Shown: one piece after another, positions 16,357-25,495 of the stretch
How positions within the stretch are numbered: the first letter of the stretch is position 1
How the letters are laid out: every line of letters starts with the position of its first letter
NCBI RefSeq assembly: GCF_019331695.1
Contig: NZ_JAHBBI010000002.1
Coordinates: 62,001-126,000, forward strand
Direction of reading: 5' to 3'
Length of the DNA: 64,000 nt
Origin: Bifidobacterium pluvialisilvae
GTDB lineage: Bacteria > Actinomycetota > Actinomycetes > Actinomycetales > Bifidobacteriaceae
Made by a program: the position numbers and the translations under genes
The notes under the pieces: model-generated
The model's input: only the letters and a program-made list of their open reading frames with translations
Told to the model about the DNA's origin: nothing
The model's database searches: none

Positions 16357-18119
16357 TCATCATCAAGGCATGGTACCGGTTCACCGGCCTGCTGCTGAAG
16401 GCGCTGTACCGCGTCGTATACGGCCGGCACATGCGTTGGGGCAAGGCGTTCCACATGCGCCGCGGCTTCCAGGCCACCGTGGAGAACGGCGGCGAGATCG
16501 TCATCGGCGACAACGTGTTCTTCAACAACGGATGCGGCCTGCATGCACGCAGACGCATCGCCGTCGGCAGCGAGACCATTTTCGGCGAGAACGTGCACGT
16601 GTACGATCATAACCACCGGTTCGCCGACCCGTCCCTCGCCATCAAGGAGCAGGGATATTCCGAGGCGGCCGTGACCATCGGCCGCCATTGCTGGATCGGC
16701 AGCAACGTGACGATCCTCAAGGGCTCGACGATCGGCGACAACGCCGTCATCGGCGCCGGCTGCGTGATCTCCGGCGACGTGCCCGCCGACTCCGTCGTCC
16801 GTATGGACGCGACGTTCCACGTGGAACCCATCCGTCGCGACGGGGCGTCCGCCACGGTCGCCGATTCCTCCACGTCCCCTCAGACGAGGGGACCGTCGGC
16901 GAAGCCGGCCGGGGGAGAGGTCGAAACCTCCGCAGCAGCATCATCCCCGACCCGCGTGCTCGTGCTCGACACCGTCATGGACCGCGGCGGCGCCGAGACC
17001 ATGATGATGAACTACATGCGTCATATGGACCGAAGCAAGGTCACGTATGATTTCCTCGTCAACCGCGAGTACCGCGCCGCCTACGAGGACGAGATCGAGG
17101 CGATGGGTGGCCATATCTACCGCATGTGCCCGATGTATCCGCAGTATTTCGGCAGATACAAGCGTCAGATCCGCGACTTCCTGCGCAAACACCCCGAATA
17201 CCGCATCATCCATTCCAATCTTGAGGAGCGCAGCTATTTCGGCCTGCGCGAGGCCGCGAAGCTCGGCGTGCCCGTACGCATCGCGCACGCGCACAACCGT
17301 CCGGTCGGCTTCGACGTGAAGTCGGTCTTCCGCGAGTACTTCCGCTTCCGCCTGCCGAAATACGTGACGCATATGTTCGCGTGCGGCGAGGAGGCCGGTG
17401 ACTGGCTGTTCGGTGAGAGGAACCGTGGCCGCGTGATCCAGCAGCGCAACGCCATCGACACCGCGCAATACCGCTACGACCCGGCCGTCGCCGCCGCAGT
17501 GCGCGCCGAGATCGGCACCGGCGACGGCACGTTCGTCCTTGGCCATGTGGGCCGCTTCTTCCCGCAGAAGAACCACGAGTTCCTCATCGACATCTTCGCC
17601 GCGGTGCATCGCATGCGTCCGGACAGCGAACTGTGGCTGGTCGGCGGTGGCGAGCTTAACGACGAACTGAAGAACCGCATCCGCGCCAAGGTCGACGGAC
17701 TCGGCCTGCATGACGCCGTGCGCTTCCTCGGCGTGCGCGAGGACGTGGACCGTCTCATGCAGGGCATGGACGCGTTCGTGCTGCCAAGCCTGTTCGAGGG
17801 ACTGCCCGTCACGATGATTGAGGCGCAGTCCGCCGGCCTGCCGTGCACGATCTCCGACCGCGTGCCCGCCCAGTGCGACGTGACCGGCACCGTGCAGATC
17901 GTGCCGTTGGACGCCGAACCGGCCGAATGGGCGAGGCGCATCCTCGCCCAGGCCGAGGCGCCGAAGGTCGCCGACCGCACGCAGGGCCCTGAACTGGTGA
18001 CGAAGGCCGGCTTCGACATCGTCGCCAACGCCACGTGGCTGCAGAAGTTCTATCTGACGGCATTGGCGAAGGCGGAACGTTTGGCGGAACCGGCGAAGGC
18101 GGGCGGGAGCCGCGCATGA
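16353..18119 (+). CDS. Fusion: hexapeptide acetyltransferase + family 4 glycosyltransferase
   Basis: A 588-residue protein made of two normally separate enzymes. Residues 1-~160 are a left-handed beta-helix O-acetyltransferase (IVIGDNVFFNNGCGL, GRHCWIGSNVTILKGSTIG, GAGCVISGDVPAD). Residues ~197-588 are a complete GT4 (VLDTVMDRGGAETMMMNYM at its start, VGRFFPQKNHEFLIDIF, EGLPVTMIEAQSAGLP). The linker (about 172-195, STSPQTRGPSAKPAGGE) is encoded by DNA at 16874-16923 that matches the intergenic palindromic repeat found at 36010 (36 of 50 bases by hand alignment). So the fusion may have arisen by read-through of a repeat between two genes. GGAGG precedes the ATG. The GT half resembles the GT4 gene at 24326. 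Confidence 0.88.
   Translation: MIIIKAWYRFTGLLLKALYRVVYGRHMRWGKAFHMRRGFQATVENGGEIVIGDNVFFNNGCGLHARRRIAVGSETIFGENVHVYDHNHRFADPSLAIKEQGYSEAAVTIGRHCWIGSNVTILKGSTIGDNAVIGAGCVISGDVPADSVVRMDATFHVEPIRRDGASATVADSSTSPQTRGPSAKPAGGEVETSAAASSPTRVLVLDTVMDRGGAETMMMNYMRHMDRSKVTYDFLVNREYRAAYEDEIEAMGGHIYRMCPMYPQYFGRYKRQIRDFLRKHPEYRIIHSNLEERSYFGLREAAKLGVPVRIAHAHNRPVGFDVKSVFREYFRFRLPKYVTHMFACGEEAGDWLFGERNRGRVIQQRNAIDTAQYRYDPAVAAAVRAEIGTGDGTFVLGHVGRFFPQKNHEFLIDIFAAVHRMRPDSELWLVGGGELNDELKNRIRAKVDGLGLHDAVRFLGVREDVDRLMQGMDAFVLPSLFEGLPVTMIEAQSAGLPCTISDRVPAQCDVTGTVQIVPLDAEPAEWARRILAQAEAPKVADRTQGPELVTKAGFDIVANATWLQKFYLTALAKAERLAEPAKAGGSRA
16874..16923. repeat. Palindromic repeat (family B) inside a coding region
   Basis: The sequence GTCCCCTCAGACGAGGGGAC followed by CGTCGGCGAAGCCGGC and GGGGGAGAGG corresponds step by step to the intergenic family B element at 36010-36058 (GCTCCCTCTGATGAGGGAGC, TGTCGGCGGAGCTGAC, GGGGGAGGCC). 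The hairpin arms stay complementary. It is read in frame as the linker of the fusion protein at 16353. Confidence 0.65.
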
Positions 18120-19336
18120 GCCAGAGCCAATCCCGGTCCCTCCCGGCCGAAGCCCCGAACACGGGCCGCCGGCATCACCACCCGACACGCAAGGCCACGC
18201 AGCTGGCCCTGCGCCGCCGTGCCGCACGCGACAAGAACGTCGTGCTCGCATTGGTGCCCATCGTCGCCATCGTGGCGAAGATCATGGTCGCGTATGTGCT
18301 GCCGGACAAGTACTTCTACGACAACAACCGCATCGTGGGCATGTCCATCGACTCCGCCACCGTGGATGAGTGGGAGGGTACATATCGCGTTGCCGCCGAC
18401 CTGTTCAAGTCGCTGAACGTGTTCGGCTTCCGGACCATGCTCGACTGGTCGTTCACGCTCGGCGTCATCTTCACCATCCTGGTGTTTGTGATGGTCATCC
18501 GCGTGGACAGCCCCGACTTCCTCCAATCGGTGTTCATTCTGGCGGCGACGGGCCTGTTGAACATCTACGTGTTCAACATCGGCAAGGACATCATCCAGTT
18601 CGCGTTCTTCTTCGCCGTCTATATCATCCTCATTTTGCCGATCGACAGTTCGATACTGAAGATCGGCCTGAGCTGTGCGGTGCTGTATTACGAGAGCACG
18701 TTCTTCCGCGAATATTACGTGCTGATAGCCGCCCTGGTGCTGTTTGTGTTCGTGCTGCTTTCCGTGTTCCGCCTGAGCAGGGGCGATTTCAACGCGCCGA
18801 CCGTCGCCGCCATCTGCGTGATCTGCTTCCTGGGCATCTACGCGATAATGGTGGTCGCACAAGCCGTCATGCCGAGTGAATACCAGCAGATGATTGGTCT
18901 GCGTGCCGGCTACCTTACGGCCTTCGACGGCAGCGCCGATTCGCAGACGTTGATCAAGAACTGGATTCCAGGCGACGGCCTGCCGATCTTCATGGCGAAT
19001 TATCTCGTCAACGCCATACGCATGCTGCTGCCGGTCGAACTGATGGTCAAGGGCCTGTACTACCTGCCGTTCTTCTGCTTCCAATTGCTCATCACGTTCT
19101 ATATGATCCGTCTGCTGCGGCAGATCAACAAGGTGCGTGACAAGTCGCAGTTCCTGGCGTTGTGTGTGTTCATCGGCTATGCGTTGGCGTCGTTCATTTT
19201 CGAGCCTGACTTCGGTTCGTGGGTGAGACACGAGTCCGCCACATTCCCCGTATTGCATCTGCTGATTCTGAGCGGTAACCAGCGACTGCCGTTCTTTGCG
19301 CCGAAAAGCGACGACATCGTGGAAAGGGCGGTATGA
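18116..19336 (+). CDS. Multi-spanning membrane protein, candidate polysaccharide polymerase (EpsG/Wzy-like)
   Basis: A 406-residue integral membrane protein with a basic, His/Arg-rich cytoplasmic start (about 40 residues) and roughly nine or ten hydrophobic segments (VLALVPIVAIVAKIMVAYV; FTLGVIFTILVFVMVI; FAFFFAVYIILILPI; YVLIAALVLFVFVLLSVF; TVAAICVICFLGIYAIMVV; and others). It is the only protein in the locus of this type besides the flippase, so the role of polymerase joining repeat units on undecaprenyl carriers is inferred by elimination and by its similarity in layout to EpsG. No sequence motif proves this. ATG at 18116 overlaps the preceding stop (ATGA). Confidence 0.65.
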   Translation: MSQSQSRSLPAEAPNTGRRHHHPTRKATQLALRRRAARDKNVVLALVPIVAIVAKIMVAYVLPDKYFYDNNRIVGMSIDSATVDEWEGTYRVAADLFKSLNVFGFRTMLDWSFTLGVIFTILVFVMVIRVDSPDFLQSVFILAATGLLNIYVFNIGKDIIQFAFFFAVYIILILPIDSSILKIGLSCAVLYYESTFFREYYVLIAALVLFVFVLLSVFRLSRGDFNAPTVAAICVICFLGIYAIMVVAQAVMPSEYQQMIGLRAGYLTAFDGSADSQTLIKNWIPGDGLPIFMANYLVNAIRMLLPVELMVKGLYYLPFFCFQLLITFYMIRLLRQINKVRDKSQFLALCVFIGYALASFIFEPDFGSWVRHESATFPVLHLLILSGNQRLPFFAPKSDDIVERAV

Positions 19337-19337
19337 C

Positions 19338-19967
19338 ATGGGTGATTCCACACGGCTCGACGTCAAACAGCTGATTGGCACCGACGCACGACGATACGGG
19401 TGCAAGCCGGGCTTCTGTTTCCATCTGAAGCTCCGGCTCGTGCAGCAGGGATTCCGCTATACGACCGTTCTGCGCAAGGCGCAGGCGCATCCTCGTGGCC
19501 CGCTCCACTACTGGTATCGGTGGCGGTTGCTGGTCCTGTCCAAGAAGACCGGTTTCCAGATCGGATACGGTACGGATATCGGATACGGTCTGTTCATCGG
19601 CCATCGTGGTACGGTCATCGTCAACGGCAAGGCCACGCTTGGCAGCAACGTGAATCTCAGTCCTGGCGTGGTTATCGGACAGGAGAACCGCGGCCGCCGC
19701 ATCGGCGTGCCGACGCTTGGTAACCGCGTATGGGTCGGCTCCAATGCGGTCATTGTAGGCAACGTCCGTATCGGCAATGACGTACTTATCGCGCCGAACG
19801 CCTACGTGAACTTCGACGTGCCCGACCACAGCATCGTCGTCGGTAATCCCGCCCGTGTGATGCATCGGGATGATGCGACCGCGGGCTATTGCCATAACCT
19901 CGGCGAGTCCCGTACTCCCGATGAACGGTACGCTGTGCAGCCCGCGCGGGAAGGAGCCTCCCGATGA
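19338..19967 (+). CDS. Serine acetyltransferase-like hexapeptide O-acetyltransferase
   Basis: A 209-residue protein whose second half is a left-handed beta-helix of hexapeptide repeats (GTVIVNGKATLGSNVNLSP, LGNRVWVGSNAVIVGNVRIG, DVLIAPNAYVNFDVP) ending with the typical VVGNPARV turn. The N-terminal half is helical, as in CysE-type and EPS serine-acetyltransferase-like enzymes. In a polysaccharide operon it most likely acetylates a sugar hydroxyl using acetyl-CoA. The ATG at 19338 lies one base after the previous stop; a longer frame from 19296 would run inside the polymerase gene. Its own stop overlaps the next gene by four bases. Confidence 0.85.
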   Translation: MGDSTRLDVKQLIGTDARRYGCKPGFCFHLKLRLVQQGFRYTTVLRKAQAHPRGPLHYWYRWRLLVLSKKTGFQIGYGTDIGYGLFIGHRGTVIVNGKATLGSNVNLSPGVVIGQENRGRRIGVPTLGNRVWVGSNAVIVGNVRIGNDVLIAPNAYVNFDVPDHSIVVGNPARVMHRDDATAGYCHNLGESRTPDERYAVQPAREGASR

Positions 19968-21091
19968 CCCGTCGTATCGCGTTCTTCTCCGGTGACATCA
20001 CCCGTTCCGGAGGCACCGAAAACGTATCCATCATGATTGCCAACGCGTTGGTCGATTCGTCACGTCATGCCGGGCGAGGCGATGGCCGGGCCGAAGAATC
20101 CTTTGCCATCTGCTTCATCAGTCTTTTCGAGGAGCGTGCCGAACCGTTCTTCGCCATCGACGAACGCATCGCACGCCATACCGTGTACCCGACCGTCACC
20201 CACGGCATCCAGCATTACTTCGACACGGTCCGACGCCTGCGAAAACTCGTCGAACGTCACGACATCGACGTGCTCGTCGACATCGACGGCATCCTCGACA
20301 TGTACTCCCTGCCGTTGCGACGCGGAACCGGCGTGAAGGTCATCTCGTGGGAGCACTTCAATTTCAATCAGAATCCCGGTGTGCCCTACCGCAAGCTCAC
20401 GCGACGGTGGGCGGCGCGCCGGGCCGACGCCATCGTCACGTTGACGGAGGCCGACAAACGCTTGTACGGCAGCAATCTCAGACTGCGTTGTCCGATCGTC
20501 GCCATTCCGAACCCGATGCAGACGATTACGCCGGAACCGCAGTACGACGCCGACTCCCGCATGATTCTCAGCTCCGGACGCCTGACCTATCAGAAGGGTT
20601 TCGACATGCTCGTGGACGTGGCCGCCAAGGTGCTGCCACAGCATCCCGGCTGGCGCTGGGTCGTGCCCGGCGAAGGCGAGGACCGCGCAATGCTCGAACG
20701 CAAAACCGAACAGGCCGGATTGGCCGGACGGCTGGTTTTCCCCGGCCGTGTGGACAACATGGGGGATTACTACCGCAAGGCCGCCATGTTTGTCATGACG
20801 TCACGGTTCGAGGGATTGCCCATGGTGCTGCTCGAAGCCAAGGCGCACCGGCTGCCCATCGTGAGCTTCGACTGCGAGACCGGCCCCGCCGAAATCGTGG
20901 CCGACGGCGTCAACGGCGTCCTGACCGCCGTCGGCGACATCGACGCGACCGCCGCCGCCATCAACCGGCTGATCGACGACGCCGAACGACGGAAGACCTA
21001 CGCCGCCCACGCCCTCGACGACGCCGACCGCTTCGGCAAGCCGGCGATCATCGAACAGTGGCGAACACTGTTGAACAACGTCAGCAAGTAA
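19964..21091 (+). CDS. Family 4 glycosyltransferase
   Basis: A 375-residue GT-B enzyme. The start RIAFFSGDITRSGGTENVS carries the N-domain Gly-rich loop; the C-domain begins with LSSGRLTYQKGFDMLVDV, then FPGRVDNMGDYYRKAAMFV and the donor motif EGLPMVLLEAKAHRLP, followed by GPAEIV. This pattern is shared by many capsule GT4 enzymes acting on GalNAc, Glc or Gal donors. The ATG overlaps the previous stop (ATGA), so it is coupled to the acetyltransferase gene. The stop is followed by a 25-bp gap to the next gene. Confidence 0.9.
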   Translation: MTRRIAFFSGDITRSGGTENVSIMIANALVDSSRHAGRGDGRAEESFAICFISLFEERAEPFFAIDERIARHTVYPTVTHGIQHYFDTVRRLRKLVERHDIDVLVDIDGILDMYSLPLRRGTGVKVISWEHFNFNQNPGVPYRKLTRRWAARRADAIVTLTEADKRLYGSNLRLRCPIVAIPNPMQTITPEPQYDADSRMILSSGRLTYQKGFDMLVDVAAKVLPQHPGWRWVVPGEGEDRAMLERKTEQAGLAGRLVFPGRVDNMGDYYRKAAMFVMTSRFEGLPMVLLEAKAHRLPIVSFDCETGPAEIVADGVNGVLTAVGDIDATAAAINRLIDDAERRKTYAAHALDDADRFGKPAIIEQWRTLLNNVSK

Positions 21092-21116
21092 CAACCCACC
21101 CGAGTAAGGACCGTCC

Positions 21117-22265
21117 ATGACCAGGAAAACAGCGCTCATCACCTATCATGCCGCGCACAACAACGGATCGTTTCTGCAGGCATATGCCACGCAGCGCAAG
21201 ATTCAGCAGCTCGGCCACGGCTGTGACATCATCAACTTCTCCACACCGCGCCAGCAGTACCTTTACGACGTCTACAAGAAGGTCTCGGGCCCGAAGGACA
21301 TCGCCAAGAACCTCTATGCGTTCCTCCATCACAGGCTGATTCAGCGACGCCACGACGACTTCACCAGTCTGATTGATACGGCGCTCACGCTCACACCGAA
21401 GTTCTACGAGGACCCGTCGCAGATGGGAGACCTCGAATCGCAATACGACGTGTTCGTCTCCGGCAGCGACCAGATCTGGAACATGGACGCCTGGGACTAC
21501 AGCGACGCCTATTTCCTCGACTTCGTGCATACGAAACCGAAGATCTCCTACGCTTCCAGCATGGGCGGCCACATCCTCGACAAGCAGGGCGATACGGCGC
21601 TCGCCGAACGGTACCGCAGCCTGCTTGCGGATTATCAGGCCGTCTCCGTCCGCGAGAAATCGGCCCAGGAATATCTCCAGCCACTAATCGACCAGCAGGT
21701 GACGCAGGTCATCGACCCGACGTTGCTGCTCGAACAGGCTGACTATGAGGAGATCACCGCGCCGCGACTGGTCGACGAGCCGTACATCTTCTACTACGCC
21801 ATCGACTCCATCGAACTCAACGACAGCGCCGCCAAGGCCGTGCAGGCGTACGCCGAGGAAGCCGGACTGCCTGTATACGTGATGTTCACCGGCAACAAGT
21901 CGTATGGCTTGGAGAAATACGGCTTCCACATGCTCGATGTGGCCGCACCCAACCATTACCTGAGTCTCATCCGTCACGCCGACCATGTGTTGACGGCATC
22001 ATTCCACGGCACCGCGTTCTCCATCCTGTTCGAGAAACAGTTCCACGTGGTCCGTGGCATCCACAACGGCAAAGTGAACATGGACGATCGCATGAGTTCG
22101 CTGCTCGCCACCTGCGGATTGGAGCGGCAACAGCTCATCGAAGGCGTGCAGTGGTCCGATGAGGCCATTGACTTCACGGATGTACGTCCGAAACTCGCCG
22201 TCGAGAAGGAGCGATGCGCGGAATTCCTCGCCGAGGCGCTGAACTCGGGCAGTGACGTCGAATAA
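21117..22265 (+). CDS. Polysaccharide pyruvyl transferase family protein
   Basis: A 382-residue protein of the CsaB/WcaK family, which ketalises sugars with pyruvate from phosphoenolpyruvate. Seen: ALITYHAAHNNGSFLQAYAT at the start (the N-domain loop of the family), FVSGSDQIWNMDAW (about 105-118; the conserved SGSDQIW block), SVREKSAQEYL (about 178) and HADHVLTASFHGTAFSILF (about 285-303; the conserved S-FHG motif). The GT-B-like fold is typical. Pyruvylation would make the polysaccharide acidic. AAGGAC lies before the ATG. It is followed closely by a nitroreductase gene, a pairing seen in other capsule loci. Confidence 0.88.
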   Translation: MTRKTALITYHAAHNNGSFLQAYATQRKIQQLGHGCDIINFSTPRQQYLYDVYKKVSGPKDIAKNLYAFLHHRLIQRRHDDFTSLIDTALTLTPKFYEDPSQMGDLESQYDVFVSGSDQIWNMDAWDYSDAYFLDFVHTKPKISYASSMGGHILDKQGDTALAERYRSLLADYQAVSVREKSAQEYLQPLIDQQVTQVIDPTLLLEQADYEEITAPRLVDEPYIFYYAIDSIELNDSAAKAVQAYAEEAGLPVYVMFTGNKSYGLEKYGFHMLDVAAPNHYLSLIRHADHVLTASFHGTAFSILFEKQFHVVRGIHNGKVNMDDRMSSLLATCGLERQQLIEGVQWSDEAIDFTDVRPKLAVEKERCAEFLAEALNSGSDVE

Positions 22266-22285
22266 CCACGGTTTGGAGCACATGA

Positions 22286-23299
22286 ATGAAGGAAACCATC
22301 AAACGACTTATCCCCGAAAGCCTCATCGCGCGGTTGCGCGGACTCGAAGCCGACATGAAGCTGCGACATGAGACCATCCACCAGATGAAGCGGTTCCGCC
22401 GCAGTTACGCCAGACGTGGTTCCATGCGGCGGGAACACTTGGAGACGCGCATCATCTTCTTCACCCATCAGATTGAGAAGGGTCTGAGCCATACCGACTT
22501 CCGCTACGGATTCGGCAAGGGCGTGCTCGCCCAGATGGCACCGCTCATGGCTTCCCTACGGAAGACCGACACCGATATCGCCCATAACGACGTCTACCAG
22601 ACGGCGATCTCGGCGTTGCATGAATACCGTACCCGTCACGAGGAAGCGCACGTCGACCTGGCATATATGCGTGAACTGTTCGATGCGGCGATATGGAACG
22701 ATATCGCCACGACGGAGAACACGACCGGCGGGGCCATGACCATCAGGGCGGCCGACAAGCGGCATAACGGCTCCCTCACCTTCACCAGGCTCATGGAGGA
22801 ACGCCACTCCGTCCGTGAATTCGCCGACGAGCCGGTATCCGCCGCGGAAATCACCAAAGCCGTGGACGCCGCCATGCGTACGCCATCGGTCTGCAACCGA
22901 CAGCCCACCCGCGTGCACATCATCACCAACCCGCAGCTCATCCGCCACGCCATGCCGCTGCAGGGAGGCTTCCGTGGATATCCGATGCCGCCGGCACTGG
23001 TGCTCATCACCGCCGACAACCAGGCATTCATGAATCAGGACGAACGCAACGAAGGCTACACCGACGGCGGCCTGTTCGGCATGTCCCTGCTGCTGGCCCT
23101 CGAGGAACAGGGACTGGCCGCCTGCCCGCTCAACACCATGCTGCCCATGAAACGCGACGAAGCCACCCGAGCGCTGCTTGGCATCCCCGACAGCGAGTTC
23201 CTCGTCATGTACATCGCCGTGGGACATTTCCGCGACGAGGTGAAGACCTGTAAATCGCAGCGGTTCCCCGCCGACGGCATCGTGACGGTGCACGCATGA
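22286..23299 (+). CDS. Nitroreductase family protein
   Basis: A 337-residue protein. The first ~160 residues are helical and not recognised. From about 170 it is a flavin-dependent nitroreductase domain: MEERHSVREFADEPVS (FMN phosphate contact), AAMRTPSVCNRQPTRVHI, YTDGGLFGMSLLLALEEQGLAACPLN, and MYIAVGHF near the end. Members use FMN and NAD(P)H; in surface-glycan loci their substrate is unknown. The pairing with the pyruvyl transferase upstream (20 bp gap) hints at a redox step in decoration. GGAGC lies upstream of the ATG. The stop overlaps the next GT2 start by four bases. Confidence 0.85.
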   Translation: MKETIKRLIPESLIARLRGLEADMKLRHETIHQMKRFRRSYARRGSMRREHLETRIIFFTHQIEKGLSHTDFRYGFGKGVLAQMAPLMASLRKTDTDIAHNDVYQTAISALHEYRTRHEEAHVDLAYMRELFDAAIWNDIATTENTTGGAMTIRAADKRHNGSLTFTRLMEERHSVREFADEPVSAAEITKAVDAAMRTPSVCNRQPTRVHIITNPQLIRHAMPLQGGFRGYPMPPALVLITADNQAFMNQDERNEGYTDGGLFGMSLLLALEEQGLAACPLNTMLPMKRDEATRALLGIPDSEFLVMYIAVGHFRDEVKTCKSQRFPADGIVTVHA

Positions 23300-24312
23300 G
23301 CGAGAAGAACATCATGACCGGCGGCCAAGCGCCGGCGCCGGAACCATTGATCAGCGTCATCGTGCCCGTGTACAAGGTCGAACAGTATCTCGCCGACTGC
23401 GTCATCAGCATTGTCAATCAGACCCACCGCAATCTGGAGATCATCCTTGTGGACGACGGTTCGCCCGACCGATGCCCGGAACTCTGTGAGCAGTGGGCCG
23501 AGCACGACAGCCGAATCCGTGTGGTGCACAAGACCAACGGCGGATTGTCGTCCGCCCGCAATGCCGGGCTTGATGTCGCCAAGGGCGATTACATCGCCTT
23601 CGTGGACAGCGACGACGTCATCGAGCCCGACATGATCGCGACGCTCCACGAATGGATCCGCAGCCATGATGGCGTGGACGTGGCCATGTGCGGCACCGTC
23701 AAAGTATTCGACGACGGCAGCGAGGACCACATCGACGCCACCCTGCCGGACAAGACCTTCACCCGTGCCGACGCCCTGCGTTCGTTCCTCTACCATCACG
23801 AGCGCATGGCCAGCGCCGTATGGAACAAGCTGTTCGTCGCAAGGTTCTTCCGCGGTCCCGAAGCCATACGCTTCCCCGAAGGGCTCAACAGCGAGGACTA
23901 CTTCGTGCTCAGCCGTGTCTACAACACCATGAGCGGACTGTATTTCAGTGCCAGACCGCTGTACCGTTACCGCATCCGGGAGAACTCCATCACCACGGCA
24001 TCGGTGAACGAACACAGTTTCGACAAGGCGCGCATCGCCGACCTGTGCTGCTCATATCTGGAATCGCAGGGCTACGAGGACACGGCGGCGCTCGCATACT
24101 GCCGCATGCAGGGCTGGTACGACGTGCTGTACGACCTGCTTGACAAACGCGCCGACACGGCGACCATCCGGCGGTGCCGCAAGGCGCTGGCCACGACTGT
24201 GCCACCGGTGCTACGAGACCGTTCGCTACCGTTCGGCCGCAAGGCCCGAATCCTGCTCATGGCCGCAGCGCCACGAGCGTATTATCGCATCTCCAGCCGT
24301 TCGACGCGGTAG
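23296..24312 (+). CDS. Family 2 glycosyltransferase
   Basis: A 338-residue GT-A inverting glycosyltransferase. N-terminal SVIVPVYKVEQYL and [13 protein letters not shown] bind the nucleotide sugar; NGGLSSARNAGLDVAKGDYI and the metal-binding FVDSDDVIEPD follow at about 90-115. The C-terminal third holds RYRIRENSITT, an acceptor-side pattern common in capsule GT2 enzymes. Its C-terminus is basic and may touch the membrane. ATGA overlap with the nitroreductase gene. Donor and acceptor unknown. Confidence 0.9.
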   Translation: MSEKNIMTGGQAPAPEPLISVIVPVYKVEQYLADCVISIVNQTHRNLEIILVDDGSPDRCPELCEQWAEHDSRIRVVHKTNGGLSSARNAGLDVAKGDYIAFVDSDDVIEPDMIATLHEWIRSHDGVDVAMCGTVKVFDDGSEDHIDATLPDKTFTRADALRSFLYHHERMASAVWNKLFVARFFRGPEAIRFPEGLNSEDYFVLSRVYNTMSGLYFSARPLYRYRIRENSITTASVNEHSFDKARIADLCCSYLESQGYEDTAALAYCRMQGWYDVLYDLLDKRADTATIRRCRKALATTVPPVLRDRSLPFGRKARILLMAAAPRAYYRISSRSTR

Positions 24313-24325
24313 ACAAGGATTTCAC

Positions 24326-25495
24326 GTGACAGCTTCAATGCGACAGCAAACACCGATACATATCGCCCAGTGGGGACTGCTCGGCGGCCGCGGAGGCATC
24401 GAGTCGTTCATCATGGACTGCTACCGTCATATCGACAGATCCTTGGTGCAGTTCGATTTTCTGGAATCGCATGATGAGGGGCCTCTGGCATACGAGGACG
24501 AAATCAAGGAACTGGGCGGTGTCGTATACCGTGTCATGTATTCCGAGCGGGAGTCGTTCCACAAATCCCGATCCGAACTGTCGCGATTCTACCGGAACCA
24601 TCGGGAGATAGCCGGTGTGCATGTGCATGCGAATTTTCCGTATGCGTTGCCGCTGCGGATCGCCCAAAACGAGGGAATCGCACTGAGGATTCTCCACTCT
24701 CATAACTCCGGTGCGGCCAGCCGGTCCGGTTCGGTCCCATTGCCGAAGCGTTTGATCCAATCCATGCGTTCGATGGTGGTGGGCAGGCAGATCGACCATG
24801 CGCCCACGCATTATTTCGCATGTTCGGATATCGCCGCCGATTATATGTTCCGAGGAAAGCCGTTCCAGTGGATAAAAAACGGCATCGACACGCGTCGGTT
24901 CGCGTTCGATGATTCGGTACGAACCACGGTCCGGTCCGCACTGGGCATAGGAGACACCACCACGGTCATCAGATTCTGCGGGCGATTCCGTCAGCAGAAG
25001 AATCCGTTGTTCCTGATGCGGATTTTCGCACATTACAGGACACTCCAGCCGGATAGTCTGTTGCTGCTGGTCGGCGACGGTGAACTGCGTTCGGACATGG
25101 AGGATGCCATCGAGGCCCTCGGCATCGGCGGCCATATCCGTTTCCTCGGGGAACGGGCGGACGTTCAGAGCCTGTATCAGGCGATGGACGCCTTCGTTCT
25201 GCCGTCTCGGTATGAGGGCCTGCCGATAGTCTGCGTCGAGGCGCAATGCTCCGGCCTGCCATGCCTGGTGTCACGCGAGGCGGTGACGGAACAGGCCCGT
25301 CTCACCGATCTGATGACGTACCGGTCGCTTAATGATGCGCCGGAGACGTGGGCCACGACATTGCAAGACATGACGGAGGATCGACGCGACCGTCGTCGAT
25401 ACGTCGGACGGATTCGCGCGGCAGGATTCGACATGCAGGACGTGGCCGGGGAATTGCAACGATTCTATCTCGCTCATGCAGGGAGGCAATCATGA
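24326..25495 (+). CDS. Family 4 glycosyltransferase
   Basis: A 389-residue GT-B enzyme. Landmarks: IHIAQWGLLGGRGGIESFIMD, CGRFRQQKNPLFLMRIF, LLVGDGELRSDMEDAIE, FLGERADVQSLYQAMD and EGLPIVCVEAQCSGLP. Its N-domain (HIDRSLVQFDFLE, YEDEIKELGGVVYRV) closely parallels the GT half of the fusion protein at 16353 (HMDRSKVTYDFLV, YEDEIEAMGGHIYRM), so the two are paralogues. The start was set at GTG 24326 because AAGGA precedes it and it follows the upstream stop by 14 bp; ATG 24338 is an alternative. The open frame continues upstream into the previous gene without a ribosome site. Codon usage shows more A/T here than in the first half of the operon. Confidence 0.88.
   Translation: MTASMRQQTPIHIAQWGLLGGRGGIESFIMDCYRHIDRSLVQFDFLESHDEGPLAYEDEIKELGGVVYRVMYSERESFHKSRSELSRFYRNHREIAGVHVHANFPYALPLRIAQNEGIALRILHSHNSGAASRSGSVPLPKRLIQSMRSMVVGRQIDHAPTHYFACSDIAADYMFRGKPFQWIKNGIDTRRFAFDDSVRTTVRSALGIGDTTTVIRFCGRFRQQKNPLFLMRIFAHYRTLQPDSLLLLVGDGELRSDMEDAIEALGIGGHIRFLGERADVQSLYQAMDAFVLPSRYEGLPIVCVEAQCSGLPCLVSREAVTEQARLTDLMTYRSLNDAPETWATTLQDMTEDRRDRRRYVGRIRAAGFDMQDVAGELQRFYLAHAGRQS

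Noticed and set aside
24140-24325. Upstream in-frame extension of the GT4 gene at 24326
   Set aside because: It overlaps the end of the GT2 gene in another frame, has an Arg/Ser-rich shadow composition and no ribosome site; AAGGA precedes the GTG at 24326.
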